A DNA stretch of 64,000 nucleotides from Ptiloglossa arizonensis (lineage: Eukaryota > Arthropoda > Insecta > Hymenoptera > Colletidae). The stretch is from assembly GCF_051014685.1 (NCBI RefSeq), contig NW_027478516.1, positions 124,001-188,000 of the forward strand, read 5' to 3'. Positions 25,844-38,946 of this stretch are shown here, in pieces. Both the position numbers and the translations under genes were made by a program. Each line of letters opens with the position of its first letter. The stretch's first letter is position 1. The notes under the pieces were generated by a model, which did no database searches, was not told where the DNA came from, and saw only the letters and a program-made list of their open reading frames with translations.

Positions 25844-28800
25844 GTTTCGAGTATCACACTTGCGAAAATTTTAATGGTTTCTCAACCATTCCTTAACTTC
25901 AAACTCCCATATCTCGCGAACGGATTGACGAACTCGAGAAATTCCTGTTGCATCTGAAAGTAGAAACTCGCCCGATTACAACGGTATGTGTATTTTTCCC
26001 CTAGGCCATTGTAGTTATTGGTTTCGAGTATCAGACTTGCGAAAATTTTGATGATTTCTCAGCGATTCCTTAACTTCAAACTCCCATATCTCGCGAACGG
26101 ATTGACGAACTCGAAAAATTCCTGTTGCATGTGGAAGTATAAACTCGCCCGATTACAACGGTATGTGTATTTTTCCCCTAGGTCATTGTAGTTATTGGTT
26201 TCGTGTATCAGACTTGCGAAAATTTTGATGGTTTCTCAACCATTCCTTAACTTCAAACTCCCATTTCTCGCGAACGGATTGACGAACTCGAGAAATTCCT
26301 GTTGCATCTGAAAGTAGAAACTCGCCCGATTACAATGGTATGTGTACTTTTTCCCTAGGCCATTCCAGTTATTGGTTTCGATTATCAGACTTGCGAAAAT
26401 TTTGATGGTTTCTCAAGCATTCCTTAACTTCAAACTCCCATATCTCGCGAACGGATTGACGAACTCGAGAAATTCCTGTTGTATCTGAAAGTAGAAACCC
26501 GCCCGATTACAATGGTGTGTGTACTTCTCCCCTAGGCCATTCCAGTTATTGGTTTCGAGTATTAGACCAGCGAAAACTTTAATGGTTCCTCACCAATTCC
26601 TTAACTTCAAACTCCCATATCTCGCGAACGGAATGACGAAATCGAGAAATTCCTGTTGCATGTGGAAGTAGAAACTCGCCCGATTACAACGGTATGTGTA
26701 TTTTTCCCCTAGGCCTTTGTAGTTATTGGTTTCGAGTATCAGACTTGCGAAAATTTTGATGGTTTCTCAACCTTTCCTTAAATTCAAACTCCCATATCTC
26801 GCGAACGGATTGGCGAACTCGAGAAATTCCTGTTGCATCTGAAAGTAGAAACTCGCCCGACTACAACGGTATGTGCATTTTTCCCCTAGGCCATTGTTGT
26901 TATTGGTTTCGAGGATCAGACTTGCGAAAATTTTGATGGTTTCTCAACCATTCCTTAACTTCACACTTCTATATCTCGCGAACGGATTGACGAACTCGAG
27001 AATTTCCTATCGCATCTGAAAGCAGAAACTCGCCCGATTACAACGGTATGTGTATTTTTCCCCTAGGGCATTGTAGTTATTGGTTTCGAGTATCACACTT
27101 GCGAAAATTTTGATGGTTTCTCAACCATTCCTTAACTTCAAACTCCCATATCTCGCGAACGGATTGACGAACTCGAGAAATTCCTGTTGCATCTGAAAGT
27201 AGAAACACGCCCGAAAACAATGAGGTGTGTACTTTACTCCTAGGCCATTCCAGTTATTGGTTTCGAGTATCAGACCCAAGGAAAATTTTGATGGTTTCTC
27301 AACCATTCTTTAACTTCAAACTCCCATATCTCGCGAACGGAGTGACGAACTCGAGAAATTCCTACTGCATCTGAAAGTAGAAACCCGCAAGATTACAATG
27401 GTGTGTGTACTTTTCCCCTAGGCCATTCCAGTTATTGGTTTCGAGTATCAGACTTGCGAAAATTTTGATGGTTTCTCAATCATTCTTTAACTTCAAACAT
27501 CCATATCTCGCGAACGGATTGACGAACTCGAGAAATTCCTGTTGCATCTGAAAGTAGAAACTCGCCCGATTACAACGGTATGTGTATTTTTCCCCTAGGC
27601 AATTGTAGTTATTGGTTTCGTGTATCAGACTTGCGAAAATTTTGATGGTTTCTCAACCATTCCTTAACTTCAAACTCCCATTTCTCGCGAACGGATTGAC
27701 GAACTCGAGAAATTCCTGTTGCATCTGAAAGTAGAAACTCGCCCGATTACAATGGTGTGTGTACTTTTCCCCTAGGCCATTCCAGTTATTGGTTTCGAGT
27801 ATTAGACCAGCGAAAATTTTGATGGTTCCTCAACCATTCCTTAACTTCAAACTCCCATATCTCGCGAACGGATTGACGAAATCGAGAAATTCCTGTTGCA
27901 TGTGGAAGTAGAAACTCGCCCGATTACAACGGTATGTGTATTTTTCCCCTAGGCCTTTGTAGTTATTGGTTTCGAGTTTCAGACTTGCGAAAATTTTGAT
28001 GGTTTCTCAACCATTCCTTAACTTCACACTTCCATATCTCGCGAACGGATTGACGAACTCGAGAATTTCCTATTGCATCTGAAAGCAGAAACTCGCCCGA
28101 TTACAACGGTATGTGTATTTTTCCCCTAGGGCATTGTAGTTATTGGTTTCGAGTATCACACTTGCGAAAATTTTGATGGTTTCTCAACCATTCCTTAACT
28201 TCAAACTCCCATATCTCGCGAACGGATTGACGAACTCGAGAAATTCCTGTTGCATCTGAAAGTAGATACACGCCCGAAAACAATGGTGTGTGTACTTTAC
28301 TCCTAGGCCATTCCAGTTATTGGTTTCGAGTATCAGACCCAAGGAAAATTTTGATGGTTTCTCAACCATTCTTTAACTTCAAACTCCCATATCTCGCGAA
28401 CAGAGTAACGAACTCGAGAAATTCCTACTGCATCTGAAAGTAGAAACCCGCAAGATTACAATGGTGTGTGTACTTTTCCCCTAGGCCATTCCAGTTATTG
28501 GTTTCGAGTATCAGACTTGCGAAAATTTTGATGGTTTCTCAATCATTCTTTAACTTCAAACATCCATATCTCGCGAACGGATTGACGAACTCGAGAATTT
28601 CCTATTGCATCTGAAAGCAGAAACTCGCCCGATTACAACGGTATGTGTATTTTTGCCCAAGGCCATAATAGTTATTGGATTCGAGTTTCAGACTTGCGAA
28701 AATTTTGATGATTTCTCAGCCATACCTTAACTTCAAACTCCCATATCTCGCGAACGCATTGACGAACTCGAGATATTCCTGTTGTATCTGAAAGTAGAAA

Positions 28801-30093
28801 CCCGCCCGATTACAATGGTGTGTGTACTTTTCCCCTAGGCCATTCCAGTTATTGGTTTCGAGTATTATACCAGCGAAAATTTTGATGGTTTCTCAACCAT
28901 TCCTTAACTTCAAGCTCCCATTTCTCGCGAACGGATTGACGAACTCGAGAAGTTCCTGTTGCATCTGAAAGTAGATACTCGCTCGATTACAATGGTATGT
29001 GTACTTTTCCCCTAGGCCATTCCAGTTATTGGTTTGGAGTATCACACTTGCGATAATTTTGATGGTTTCTCAACCATTCCTTAACTTCACACTTACATAT
29101 CTCGCGGACGGATTGACGAACTCGAGAGATTCCTGTTGCATCTGAAAGCAGAAACTCGCCCGGTTACAACGGTATGTGCATTTTTGCCCTAGGCCATAGT
29201 AGTTATTTGTTTCGAGTATCAGACTTGCGAAAATTTTGATGGTTTCTCAAGCATTCCTTAACTTCAAACTCCCATATCTCGCGAACGGATAGACGAACTC
29301 GAGAAATTCCTGTTGCATGTGAAAGTAGAAACTCGCACGAGTACAACGGTATGTGTATTTTTCCCCTAGGCCATTGTAGTTATTGGTTTCGAGTATCAGA
29401 CTTGCGAAAATTTTGATGATTTCCCAGCCATTCCTTAACTTCAAACTCCCATATCTCGCGAACGGATTGACGAACTCGAGAAATTCCTGTTGCATGTGGA
29501 AGTATAAACTCGCCCGATTACAACGGTATGTGTATTTTTCCCCTAGGCCATTGTAGTTATTGGTTTCGTGCATCAGACTTGCGAAAATTTTGATGGTTTC
29601 TCAACCATTCCTTAACTCCACACTTACATATCTCGCGAACGAATTGACGAACTCGAGAATTTCCTATTGCATCTGAAAGCAGAAACTCGCCCGGTTACAA
29701 CGGTATGTGCATTATTGCCCTACGCCATAGTAGTTATTGGTTTCGAGTATCAGACTTGCGAAAATTTTGATGGTTTCTCAACCATTCCTTAACTTCAAAC
29801 TCCCATATCTCGCGAACGGATAGACGAACTCGAGAAATTCCTGTTGCATCTGAAAGTAGAAACTCGCCCGATTACAACGGTATGTGTATTTTTCCCCTAG
29901 GCCATTGTAGTTATTGGTTTCGAGTATCAGACTTGCGAAAATTTTGATGGTTTCTCAACCATTCCTTAACTTCAAACTCCCATTTCTCGCGGACGGACTG
30001 ACGAACTCGAGAAATTCCTGTTGCATCTGAAAGCAGAAACTCGCCCGGTTACAACGGTATGTGCATTTTTGCCCTAGGCCATAGTAGTTATTT
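25844..30093. repeat. Mosaic block containing 6- and 7-monomer offsets
   Basis: ATTAGACCAG occurs at 26561 and 27801 (7 monomers plus 1 bp), and CAGACCCAAGG at 27271 and 28334 (6 monomers plus 1 bp). The second sub-copy therefore lacks one monomer, the CAACCTTTCC type near 26770. The right part shares the ATAATAGTTATTGG and GAACGCATTGACG variants with the following 17-mer domain. Confidence 0.7.
27271..27281. other. Diagnostic +1 variant CAGACCCAAGG (five copies)
   Basis: CAGACCCAAGGAAAATTTT replaces CAGACTTGCGAAAATTTT, adding one base and making a 178-bp monomer. The variant occurs at 27271, 28334, 31345, 32762 and 34357 and nowhere else that I found. It travels with ACACGCCCGAAAACAATG and TACTCCTAGG. 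Shared by descent, it tags the copies made when this domain expanded. Confidence 0.85.
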
Positions 30094-33000
30094 GTTTCGA
30101 GTATCAGACTTGCGAAAATTTTGATGGTTTCTCAAGCATTCCTTAACTTCAAACTCCCATATCTCGCGAACGGATTGACGAACTCGAGAATTTCCTATTG
30201 CACCTGAGAGCAGAAACTCGCTCGATTACAAAGGTATGTGTATTTTTCCCCTAGGCCATTGTAGTTATTGGTTTCGAGTATCAGACTTGCGAAAATTTTG
30301 ATGGTTTCTCAACCATTACTTAACTTCAAACTCCCATATCTCGCGAACGGATTGACGAACTCGAGAAATTCCTGTTGCATCTGAAAGTAGAAACTCGCCC
30401 GATTACAACGGTATGTGTATTTTTCCCCTAGGCCATTGTAGTTATTGGTTTCGAGTATCAGACTTGCGAAAATTTTGATGATTTCTCAGCCATTCCTTAA
30501 CTTCAAACTCCCATATCTCGCGAACGGATTGACGAACTCGAGAAATTCCTGTTGTATCTGAAACTAGAAAACCGCCCTGATTACAGTGGTGTGTGTACTT
30601 TTCCCCTAGGCCATTCCAGTTATTGGTTTCGAGTATTAGACCAGCGAAAATTTTGATGGTTCCTCAACCATTCCTTAACTTCAAACTCCCATATCTCGCG
30701 AACGGATTGACGAAATCGAGAAATTCCTGTTGCATGTGGAAGTAGAAACTCGCCCGATTACAACGGTATGTGTATTTTTCCCCTAGGCCTTTGTAGTAAT
30801 TGGTTTCGAGTATCAGACTTGCGAAAATTTTGATGGTTTCTCAACCTTTCCTTAAATTCAAACTCCCATATCTCGCGAACGGATTGGCGAACTCGAGAAA
30901 TTCCTGTTGCATCTGAATGTAGAAACTCGCCCGACTACAACGGTATGTGCATTTTTCCCCTAGGCCATTGTTGTTATTGGTTTCGAGTATCAGACTTGCG
31001 AAAATTTTGATGGTTTCTCAACCATTCCTTAACTTCACACTTCTATTACTCGCGAACGGATTGACGAACTCGAGAATTTCCTATTGCATCTGAAAGCAGA
31101 AACTCGCCCGATTACAACGGTATGTGTATTTTTCCCCTAGGGCATTGTAGTTATTGGTTTCGAGTATCACACTTGCGAAAATTTTGATGGTTTCTCAACC
31201 ATTCCTTAACTTCAAACTCCCATATCTCGCGAACGGATTGACGAACTCGAGAAATTCCTGTTGCATCTGAAAGTAGAAACACGCCCGAAAACAATGGTGT
31301 GTGTACTTTACTCCTAGGCCATTGCAGTTTTTGGTTTCGAGTATCAGACCCAAGGAAAATTTTGATGGTTTCTCAACCATTCTTTAACTTCAAACTCCCA
31401 TATCTCGCGAACGGAGTGACGAACTCGAGAAATTCCTACTGCATCTGAAAGTAGAAACCCGCAAGATTACAATGGTGTGTGTACTTTTCCCCTAGGCCAT
31501 TCCAGTTATTGGTTTCGAGTATCAGACTCGCGAAAATTTTGATGGTTTCTCAATCATTCTTTAACTTCAAACATCCATATCTCGCGAACGGATTGACGAA
31601 CTCGAGAATTTCCTATTGCATCTGAAAGCAGAAACTCGCCCGATTAAAACGGTATGTGTATTTTTGCCCAAGGCCATAATAGTTATAGGATTCGAGTTTC
31701 AGACTTGCGAAAATTTTGATGATTTCTCAGCCATACCTTAACTTCAAACTCCCATATCTCGCGAACGCATTGACGAACTCGAGATATTCCTGTTGTATCT
31801 GAAAGTAGAAACCCGCCCGATTACAATGGTGTGTGTACTTTTCCCCTAGGCCATTCCAGTTATTGGTTTCGAGTATTATACCAGCGAAAATTTTGATGGT
31901 TTCTCAACCATTCCTTAATTTCAAACTCCCATTTCTCGCGAACGGATTGACGAACTCGAGAAGTTCCTGTTACATCTGAAAGTAGATACTCGCTCGATTA
32001 CAATGGTATGTGTACTTTTCCCCTAGGCCATTCCAGTTATTGGTTTGGAGTATCACACTTGCGGTAATTTTGATGGTTTCTCAACCATTCCTTAACTTCA
32101 CACTTACATATCTCGCGGACGGATTGACGAACTCGAGAAATTCCTGTTGCATCTGAAAGTAGAAACTCGCCCGATTACAATGGTATGTGTACTTTTCCCG
32201 TAGGCCATTCCAGTTGTTGGTTTCGAGTATCAGACTTGCGATAATTTAGATGGTTCCTCAACCACTCCTTAACTTCACACTTACATATCTCGCGAACGGA
32301 TTGACGAACTCGAGAATTTCCTATTGCATCTGAAAGCAGAAACTCGCCCCGTTGCAACGGTATGTGCATTTTTGCACTAGGACATACAAGTTATTGGATT
32401 CGAGTATCAGACTTGAGAAAATTTTGATGGTTTCTCAAGCATTCCTTAACTTCAAACTCCCATATCTCGCGAACGGATTGACGAACTCGAGAAATTCCTG
32501 TTGCATTTGAAAGTAGAAACTCGCCCGATTACAACGGTATGTGTATTTTTCCCCTAGGGCATTGTAGTTATTGGTTTCGAGTATCACACTTGCGAAAATT
32601 TTGGTGGTTTCTCAACCATTCCTTAACTTCAAACTCCCATATCTCGCGAACGGATTGACGAACTCGAGAAATTCCTGTTGCATCTGAAAGTAGAAACACG
32701 CCCGAAAACAATGGTGTGTGTACTGTACTCCTAGGCCATTGCAGTTTTTGGTTTCGAGTATCAGACCCAAGGAAAATTTTGATGGTTTCTCAACCATTCT
32801 TTAACTTCAAACTCCCATATCTCGCGAACGGAGTGACGAACTCGAGAAATTCCTACTGCATCTGAAAGTAGAAACCCGCAAGATTACAATGGTGTGTGTA
32901 CTTTTCCCCTAGGCCATTCCAGTTATTGGTTTCGAGTATCAGACTTGCGAAAATTTTGATGGTTTCTCAATCATTCTTTAACTTCAAACATCCATATCTC

Positions 33001-33105
33001 GCGAACGGATTGACGAACTCGAGAATTTCCTATTGCATCTGAAAGCAGAAACTCGCCCGATTAAAACGGTATGTGTATTTTTGCCCAAGGCCATAATAGT
33101 TATAG
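30094..33105. repeat. 17-monomer higher-order repeat, copy 1
   Basis: This 3012-bp unit (17 x 177 + 3) contains a private insertion, AAACTAGAAAACCGCCCTG at 30561, repeated at 33573, and two CAGACCCAAGG monomers. Its last three monomers (about 32575-33105) resemble an earlier stretch starting near 31159, an internal 8-monomer duplication. Confidence 0.8.
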
Positions 33106-35572
33106 GATTCGAGTTTCAGACTTGCGAAAATTTTGATGGTTTCTCAAGCATTCCTTAACTTCAAACTCCCATATCTCGCGAACGGATTGACGAACTCGAG
33201 AATTTCCTATTGCATCTGAGAGCAGAAACTCGCTCGATTACAAAGGTATGTGTATTTTTCCCCTAGGCCATTGTAGTTATTGGTTTCGAGTATCAGACTT
33301 GCGAAAATTTTGATGGTTTCTCAACCATTACTTAACTTCAAACTCCCATATCTCGCGAACGGATTGACGAACTCGAGAAATTCCTGTTGCATCTGAAAGT
33401 AGAAACTCGCCCGATTACAACGGTATGTGTATTTTTCCCCTAGGCCATTGTAGTTATTGGTTTCGAGTATCAGACTTGCGAAAATTTTGATGATTTCTCA
33501 GCCATTCCTTAACTTCAAACTCCCATATCTCGCGAACGGATTGACGAACTCGAGAAATTCCTGTTGTATCTGAAACTAGAAAACCGCCCTGATTACAGTG
33601 GTGTGTGTACTTTTCCCCTAGGCCATTCCAGTTATTGGTTTCGAGTATTAGACCAGCGAAAATTTTGATGGTTCCTCAACCATTCCTTAACTTCAAACTC
33701 CCATATCTCGCGAACGGATTGACGAAATCGAGAAATTCCTGTTGCATGTGGAAGTAGAAACTCGCCCGATTACAACGGTATGTGTATTTTTCCCCTAGGC
33801 CTTTGTAGTAATTGGTTTCGAGTATCAGACTTGCGAAAATTTTGATGGTTTCTCAACCTTTCCTTAAATTCAAACTCCCATGTCTCGCGAACGGATTGGC
33901 GAACTCGAGAAATTCCTGTTGCATCTGAAAGTAGAAACTCGCCCGACTACAACGGTATGTGCATTTTTCCCCTAGGCCATTGTTGTTATTGGTTTCGAGT
34001 ATCAGACTTGCGAAAATTTTGATGGTTTCTCAACCATTCCTTAACTTCACACTTCTATTACTCGCGAACGGATTGACGAACTCGAGAATTTCCTATTGCA
34101 TCTGAAAGCAGAAACTCGCCCGATTACAACGGTATGTGTATTTTTCCCCTAGGGCATTGTAGTTATTGGTTTCGAGTATCACACTTGCGAAAATTTTGAT
34201 GGTTTCTCAACCATTCCTTAACTTCAAACTCCCATATCTCGCGAACGGATTGACGAACTCGAGAAATTCCTGTTGCATCTGAAAGTAGAAACACGCCCGA
34301 AAACAATGGTGTGTGTACTTTACTCCTAGGCCATTGCAGTTTTTGGTTTCGAGTATCAGACCCAAGGAAAATTTTGATGGTTTCTCAACCATTCTTTAAC
34401 TTCAAACTCCCATATCTCGCGAACGGAGTGACGAACTCGAGAAATTCCTACTGCATCTGAAAGTAGAAACCCGCAAGATTACAATGGTGTGTGTACTTTT
34501 CCCCTAGGCCATTCCAGTTATTGGTTTCGAGTATCAGACTTGCGAAAATTTTGATGGTTTCTCAATCATTCTTTAACTTCAAACATCCATATCTCGCGAA
34601 CGGATTGACGAACTCGAGAATTTCCTATTGCATCTGAAAGCAGAAACTCGCCCGATTAAAACGGTATGTGTATTTTTGCCCAAGGCCATAATAGTTATAG
34701 GATTCGAGTTTCAGACTTGCGAAAATTTTGATGATTTCTCAGCCATGCCTTAACTTCAAACTCCCATATCTCGCGAACGCATTGACGAACTCGAGATATT
34801 CCTGTTGTATCTGAAAGTAGAAACCCGCCCGATTACAATGGTGTGTGTACTTTTCCCCTAGGCCATTCCAGTTATTGGTTTCGAGTATTATACCAGCGAA
34901 AATTTTGATGGTTTCTCAACCATTCCTTAACTTCAAACTCCCATTTCTCGCGAACGGATTGACGAACTCGAGATGTTCCTGTTACATCTGAAAGTAGATA
35001 CTCGCTCGATTACAATGGTATGTGTACTTTTCCCCTAGGCCATTCCAGTTATTGGTTGGAGTATCACACTTGGGATAATTTTGATGGTTTCTCAACCATT
35101 CCTTAACTTCACACTTACATATCTCGCGGACGGATTGACGAACTCGAGAAATTCCTTTTGCATCTGAAAGTAGAAACTCGCCCGATTACAATGGTATCTG
35201 TACTTTTCCCGTAGGCCATTCCAGTTGTTGGTTTCGAGTATCAGACTTGCGATAATTTAGATGGTTTCTCAACCACTCCTTAACTTCACACTTACATATC
35301 TCGCGAACGGATTGACGAACTCGAAAATTTCCTATTGCATCTGAAAGCAGAAACTCGCCCGGTTGCAACGGTATGTGCATTTTTGCCCTAGGACATACAA
35401 GTTATTGGATTCGAGTATCAGACTTGAGAAAATTTTGATGGTTTCTCAAGCATTCCTTAACTTCAAACTCCCATATCTCGCGAACGGATTGACGAACTCG
35501 AGAAATTCCTGTTGCATTTGAAAGTAGAAACTCCCCGATTACAACGGTATGTGTATTTTTCCCCTAGGCCAT
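33106..35572. repeat. 17-monomer higher-order repeat, copy 2 (shortened)
   Basis: This follows copy 1 through the ACATACAAGTTATTGG monomer near 35391 (32380 in copy 1), then diverges, so about 14 of 17 monomers are present. It carries two copy-specific 1-bp deletions, ATTGGTTGGAG near 35051 and AAACTCCCCGATT near 35528. Confidence 0.8.
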
Positions 35573-36468
35573 TGTAGTTATTGGTTTCGAGTATCAGACT
35601 TGCGAAAATTTTGATGATTTCTCAGCCATTCCTTAACTTCAAACTCCCATATCTCGCGAACGGATTGACGAACTCGAGAAATTCCTGTTGCATGTGGAAG
35701 TATAAACTCGCCCGATTATAACGGTATGTGTACTTTTCCCCTAGGCCATTCCAGTTATTGGTTTCGAGTATCAGACTTGCGAAAACTTTGATGGTTTCTC
35801 AACCATTCCTTAACTTCAAACTCCCATTTCTCGCGAATGGATTGACGAACTCGAGAAATTCCTGTTGCATCTGAAAGTAGAAACTCGCCCGATTACAACG
35901 GTATGTGTATTTTTCCCCTAGGCCATTGTTGTTATTGGTTTCGAGTATCAGACTTGCGTAAATTTTGATGGTTTCTCAACCATTCCATAACCTCACACTT
36001 CCATATCTCGCGAACGGATTGACGAAGTCGAGAATTTCCTATTGCATCTGAAAGCAGAAACTCGACCGATTACAACGGTATGTGTATTTTTCCCCTAGGG
36101 CATTGTAGTTATTGGTTTCGAGTATCACACTTGCGAAAATTTTGATGGTTTCTCAACCATTCCTTAACTTCAAACTCCCATTTCTCGCGGACGGACTGAC
36201 GAACTCGAGAAATTCCTGTTGCATCTGAAAGTAGAAACTCGCCCGATTACAACGGTATGTGTACTTTTCCCCTAGGCCATTCCAGTTGTTGGTTTCGAGT
36301 ATCAGACTTGCGATAATTTAGATGGTTTCTCAACCACTCCTTAACTTCACACTTACATATCTCGCGAACGGATTGACGAACTCGAAAATTTCCTATTGCA
36401 TCTGAAAGCAGAAACTCGCCCGGTTGCAACGGTATGTGCATTTTTGCCCTAGGCCATAGTAGTTATTT
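35573..36468. repeat. Five-monomer junction block
   Basis: These are ordinary satellite monomers between the 17-mer and 14-mer domains. One carries GCGTAAATTT with CCATAACCTCAC (near 35956), a type that otherwise appears in the 5-mer domain at 45691, 46576 and 47461. No other feature is seen. Confidence 0.6.
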
Positions 36469-38946
36469 GTTTCGAGTATCAGACTTGCGAAAATTTTGAT
36501 GGTTTCTCAACCATTCCTTAACTTCAAACTCCCATATCTCGCGAACGGATTGACGAACTCGAGAAATTCCTGTTGCATTTGAAAGTAGAAACTCGCCCGA
36601 TTACAACGGTATGTGTATTTTTCCCCTAGGCCATTGTAGTTATTGGTTTCGAGTATCAGACTTGCGAAAATTTTGATGATTTCTCAGCCATTCCTTAACT
36701 TCAAACTCCCATATCTCGCGAACGGATTGACGAACTCGAGAAATTCCTGTTGCATGTGGAAGTATAAACTCGCCCGATTACAACGGTATGTGTATTTTTC
36801 CCCTAGGCCATTTTTGTTATTGGTTTCGTGTATCAGACTTGCGAAAATTTTGATGGTTTCTCAACCATTCCTTAACTCCACACTTACATATCTCGCGAAC
36901 GGATTGACGAACTCGAGAATTTCCTATTGCATCTGAAAGTAGAAACTCGCCCGATTACAACGGTATGTGTATTTTTCCCCTAGGCCATTGTAGTTATTGG
37001 TTTCGAGTATCAGACTTGCGAAAATTTTGATGGTTTCTCAACCATTCCTTAACTTCAAACTCCCATTTCTCGCGAACGGATTGACGAACTCGAGAAATTC
37101 CTGTTGCATCTGAAAGTAGAAACTCGCCCGATTACAATGGTATGTGTACTTTTCCCCTAGGCCACTCCAGTTATTGGTTTCGAGTATCAGACTTGCGATA
37201 ATTTTGATGGTTTCTCAACCATTCCTTAACTTCACACTTACATATCTCGCGAAAGGATTGACGAACTCGAGAATTTCCTATTGCATCTGATAGCCGAAAC
37301 TCGCCCGGTTACAACGGTATGTGCATTTTTGCCCTAGGTCATAGTAGTTATTGGATACGAGTATCAGACTTGCGAAAATTTTGATGGTTTCTCAATCATT
37401 CCTTAACTTCAATCTCCCATTTCTCGCAAACGGATTGACGAATTCGAGAAATTCCTGTTGCATCTGAAAGTAGAAATTCGACCGATTACAATGGTATGTG
37501 TACTTTTCCCCTAGGCCATTCCAGTTATTGGTTTCGAGTATCAGACTTGCGAAAACTTTGATGGTTTCTCAATCATTCCTTAACTTCAAACTTCCATATC
37601 TCGCGAACGGATTGACGAACTCGAGAATTTCCTATTGCATCTGAAAGCAGAAACTCGCCCGATTACAACCGTATGTGTATTTTTGCCCTAGGCCATTCCA
37701 GTTATTGGTTTCGAGTATCACACTTGCGATAATTTTGATGGTTTCTCAACCATTCCTTAACTTCACACTTACATATCTCGCGGACGGACTGACGAACTCG
37801 AGAAATTCCTGTTGCATCTGAAAGTAGAAACTCGCCCGATTACAATGGTATGTGTACTTTTCCCCTAGGCCATTCCAGTTATTGGTTTCGAGTATCAGAC
37901 TTGCGAAAATTTTGATGGTTTCTCAATCATTCCTTAACTTCAAACTTCCATATCTCGCGAACGGATTGACGAACTCGAGAATTTCCTATTGCATCTGAAA
38001 GTAGAAACTCGCCCGATTACAACGGTATGTGCATTTTTGCCCTAGGCCATAGTAGTTATTGGATTCGAGTATCAGACTTGCGAAAATTTTGATGGTTTCT
38101 CAATCATTCCTTAACTTCAATCTCCCATTTCTCGCAAACGGATTGACGAACTCGAGAATTTCCTATTGCATCTGAAAGCAGAAACTCGCCCGATTATAAA
38201 GGTATGTGTATTTTTCCCCTGGGCCATAGTAGTTATTGGTTTCGAGTATCAGACTTGCGAAAATTTTGATGGTTTCTCAAGCATTCCTTAACTTCAAACT
38301 CCCATATCTCGCGAACGGATTGACGAACTCGAGAAATTCCTCTTGCATCTGAAAGTAGAAACTCGCCCGATTACAACGGTATGTGTATTTTTCCCGTAGG
38401 CCATTGTAGTTATTGGTTTCGAGTATCAGACATGCGAAAATTTTGATGATTTCTCAGCCATTCCTTAATTTCAAACTCCCATATCTCGCGAACGGATTAA
38501 CGAACTCGAGAAATTCCTGTTGCATGTGGAAGTATAAACTCGCCCGATTACAACGGTATGTGTACTTTTCCCCTAGGCCATTCCAGTTATTGGTTTCGAG
38601 TATCAGACTTGCGAATATTTTGATGGTTTCTCAACCATTCCTTAACTTCAAATTCCCATTTCTCGCGAATGGATTGACGAACTCGAGAAATTCCTGTTGC
38701 ATCTGAAAGTAGAAACTCGCCCGATTACAACGGTATGTGTATTTTTCCCCTAGGCCATTGTTGTTATTGGTTTCGAGTATCAGACTAGCGAAAATTTTGA
38801 TGGTTTCTCAACCATTCCTTAACTTCACACTTCCATATCTCGCGAACGGATTGACGAACTCGAGAATTTCCTATTGCATCTGAAAGCAGAAACTCGCTCG
38901 ATTACAAAGGTATGTGTATTTTTCCGCTAGGCCATTGTAGTTATTG
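36469..38946. repeat. 14-monomer higher-order repeat, copy 1
   Basis: This 2478-bp unit is followed directly by copy 2. Shared markers are CCATTTTTGTTATTGG (near 36808 and 39286), GATAGCCGAAAC (37289 and 39767) and CTCGCAAACGG with AACTTCAATCTCC. Copy-specific substitutions include TAGGTCATAG and GGATACGAG here against TAGGCCATAG and GGATTCGAG in copy 2. Confidence 0.9.

Noticed and set aside
27121..27306. Minus-strand frames of about 61 codons starting with ATG (27121, 28184, 31195, 32612, 34207)
   Set aside because: Their uniform length comes from the shared +1 variant CAGACCCAAGG changing the frame between monomers. They are duplicated with the HOR units and have no independent support.
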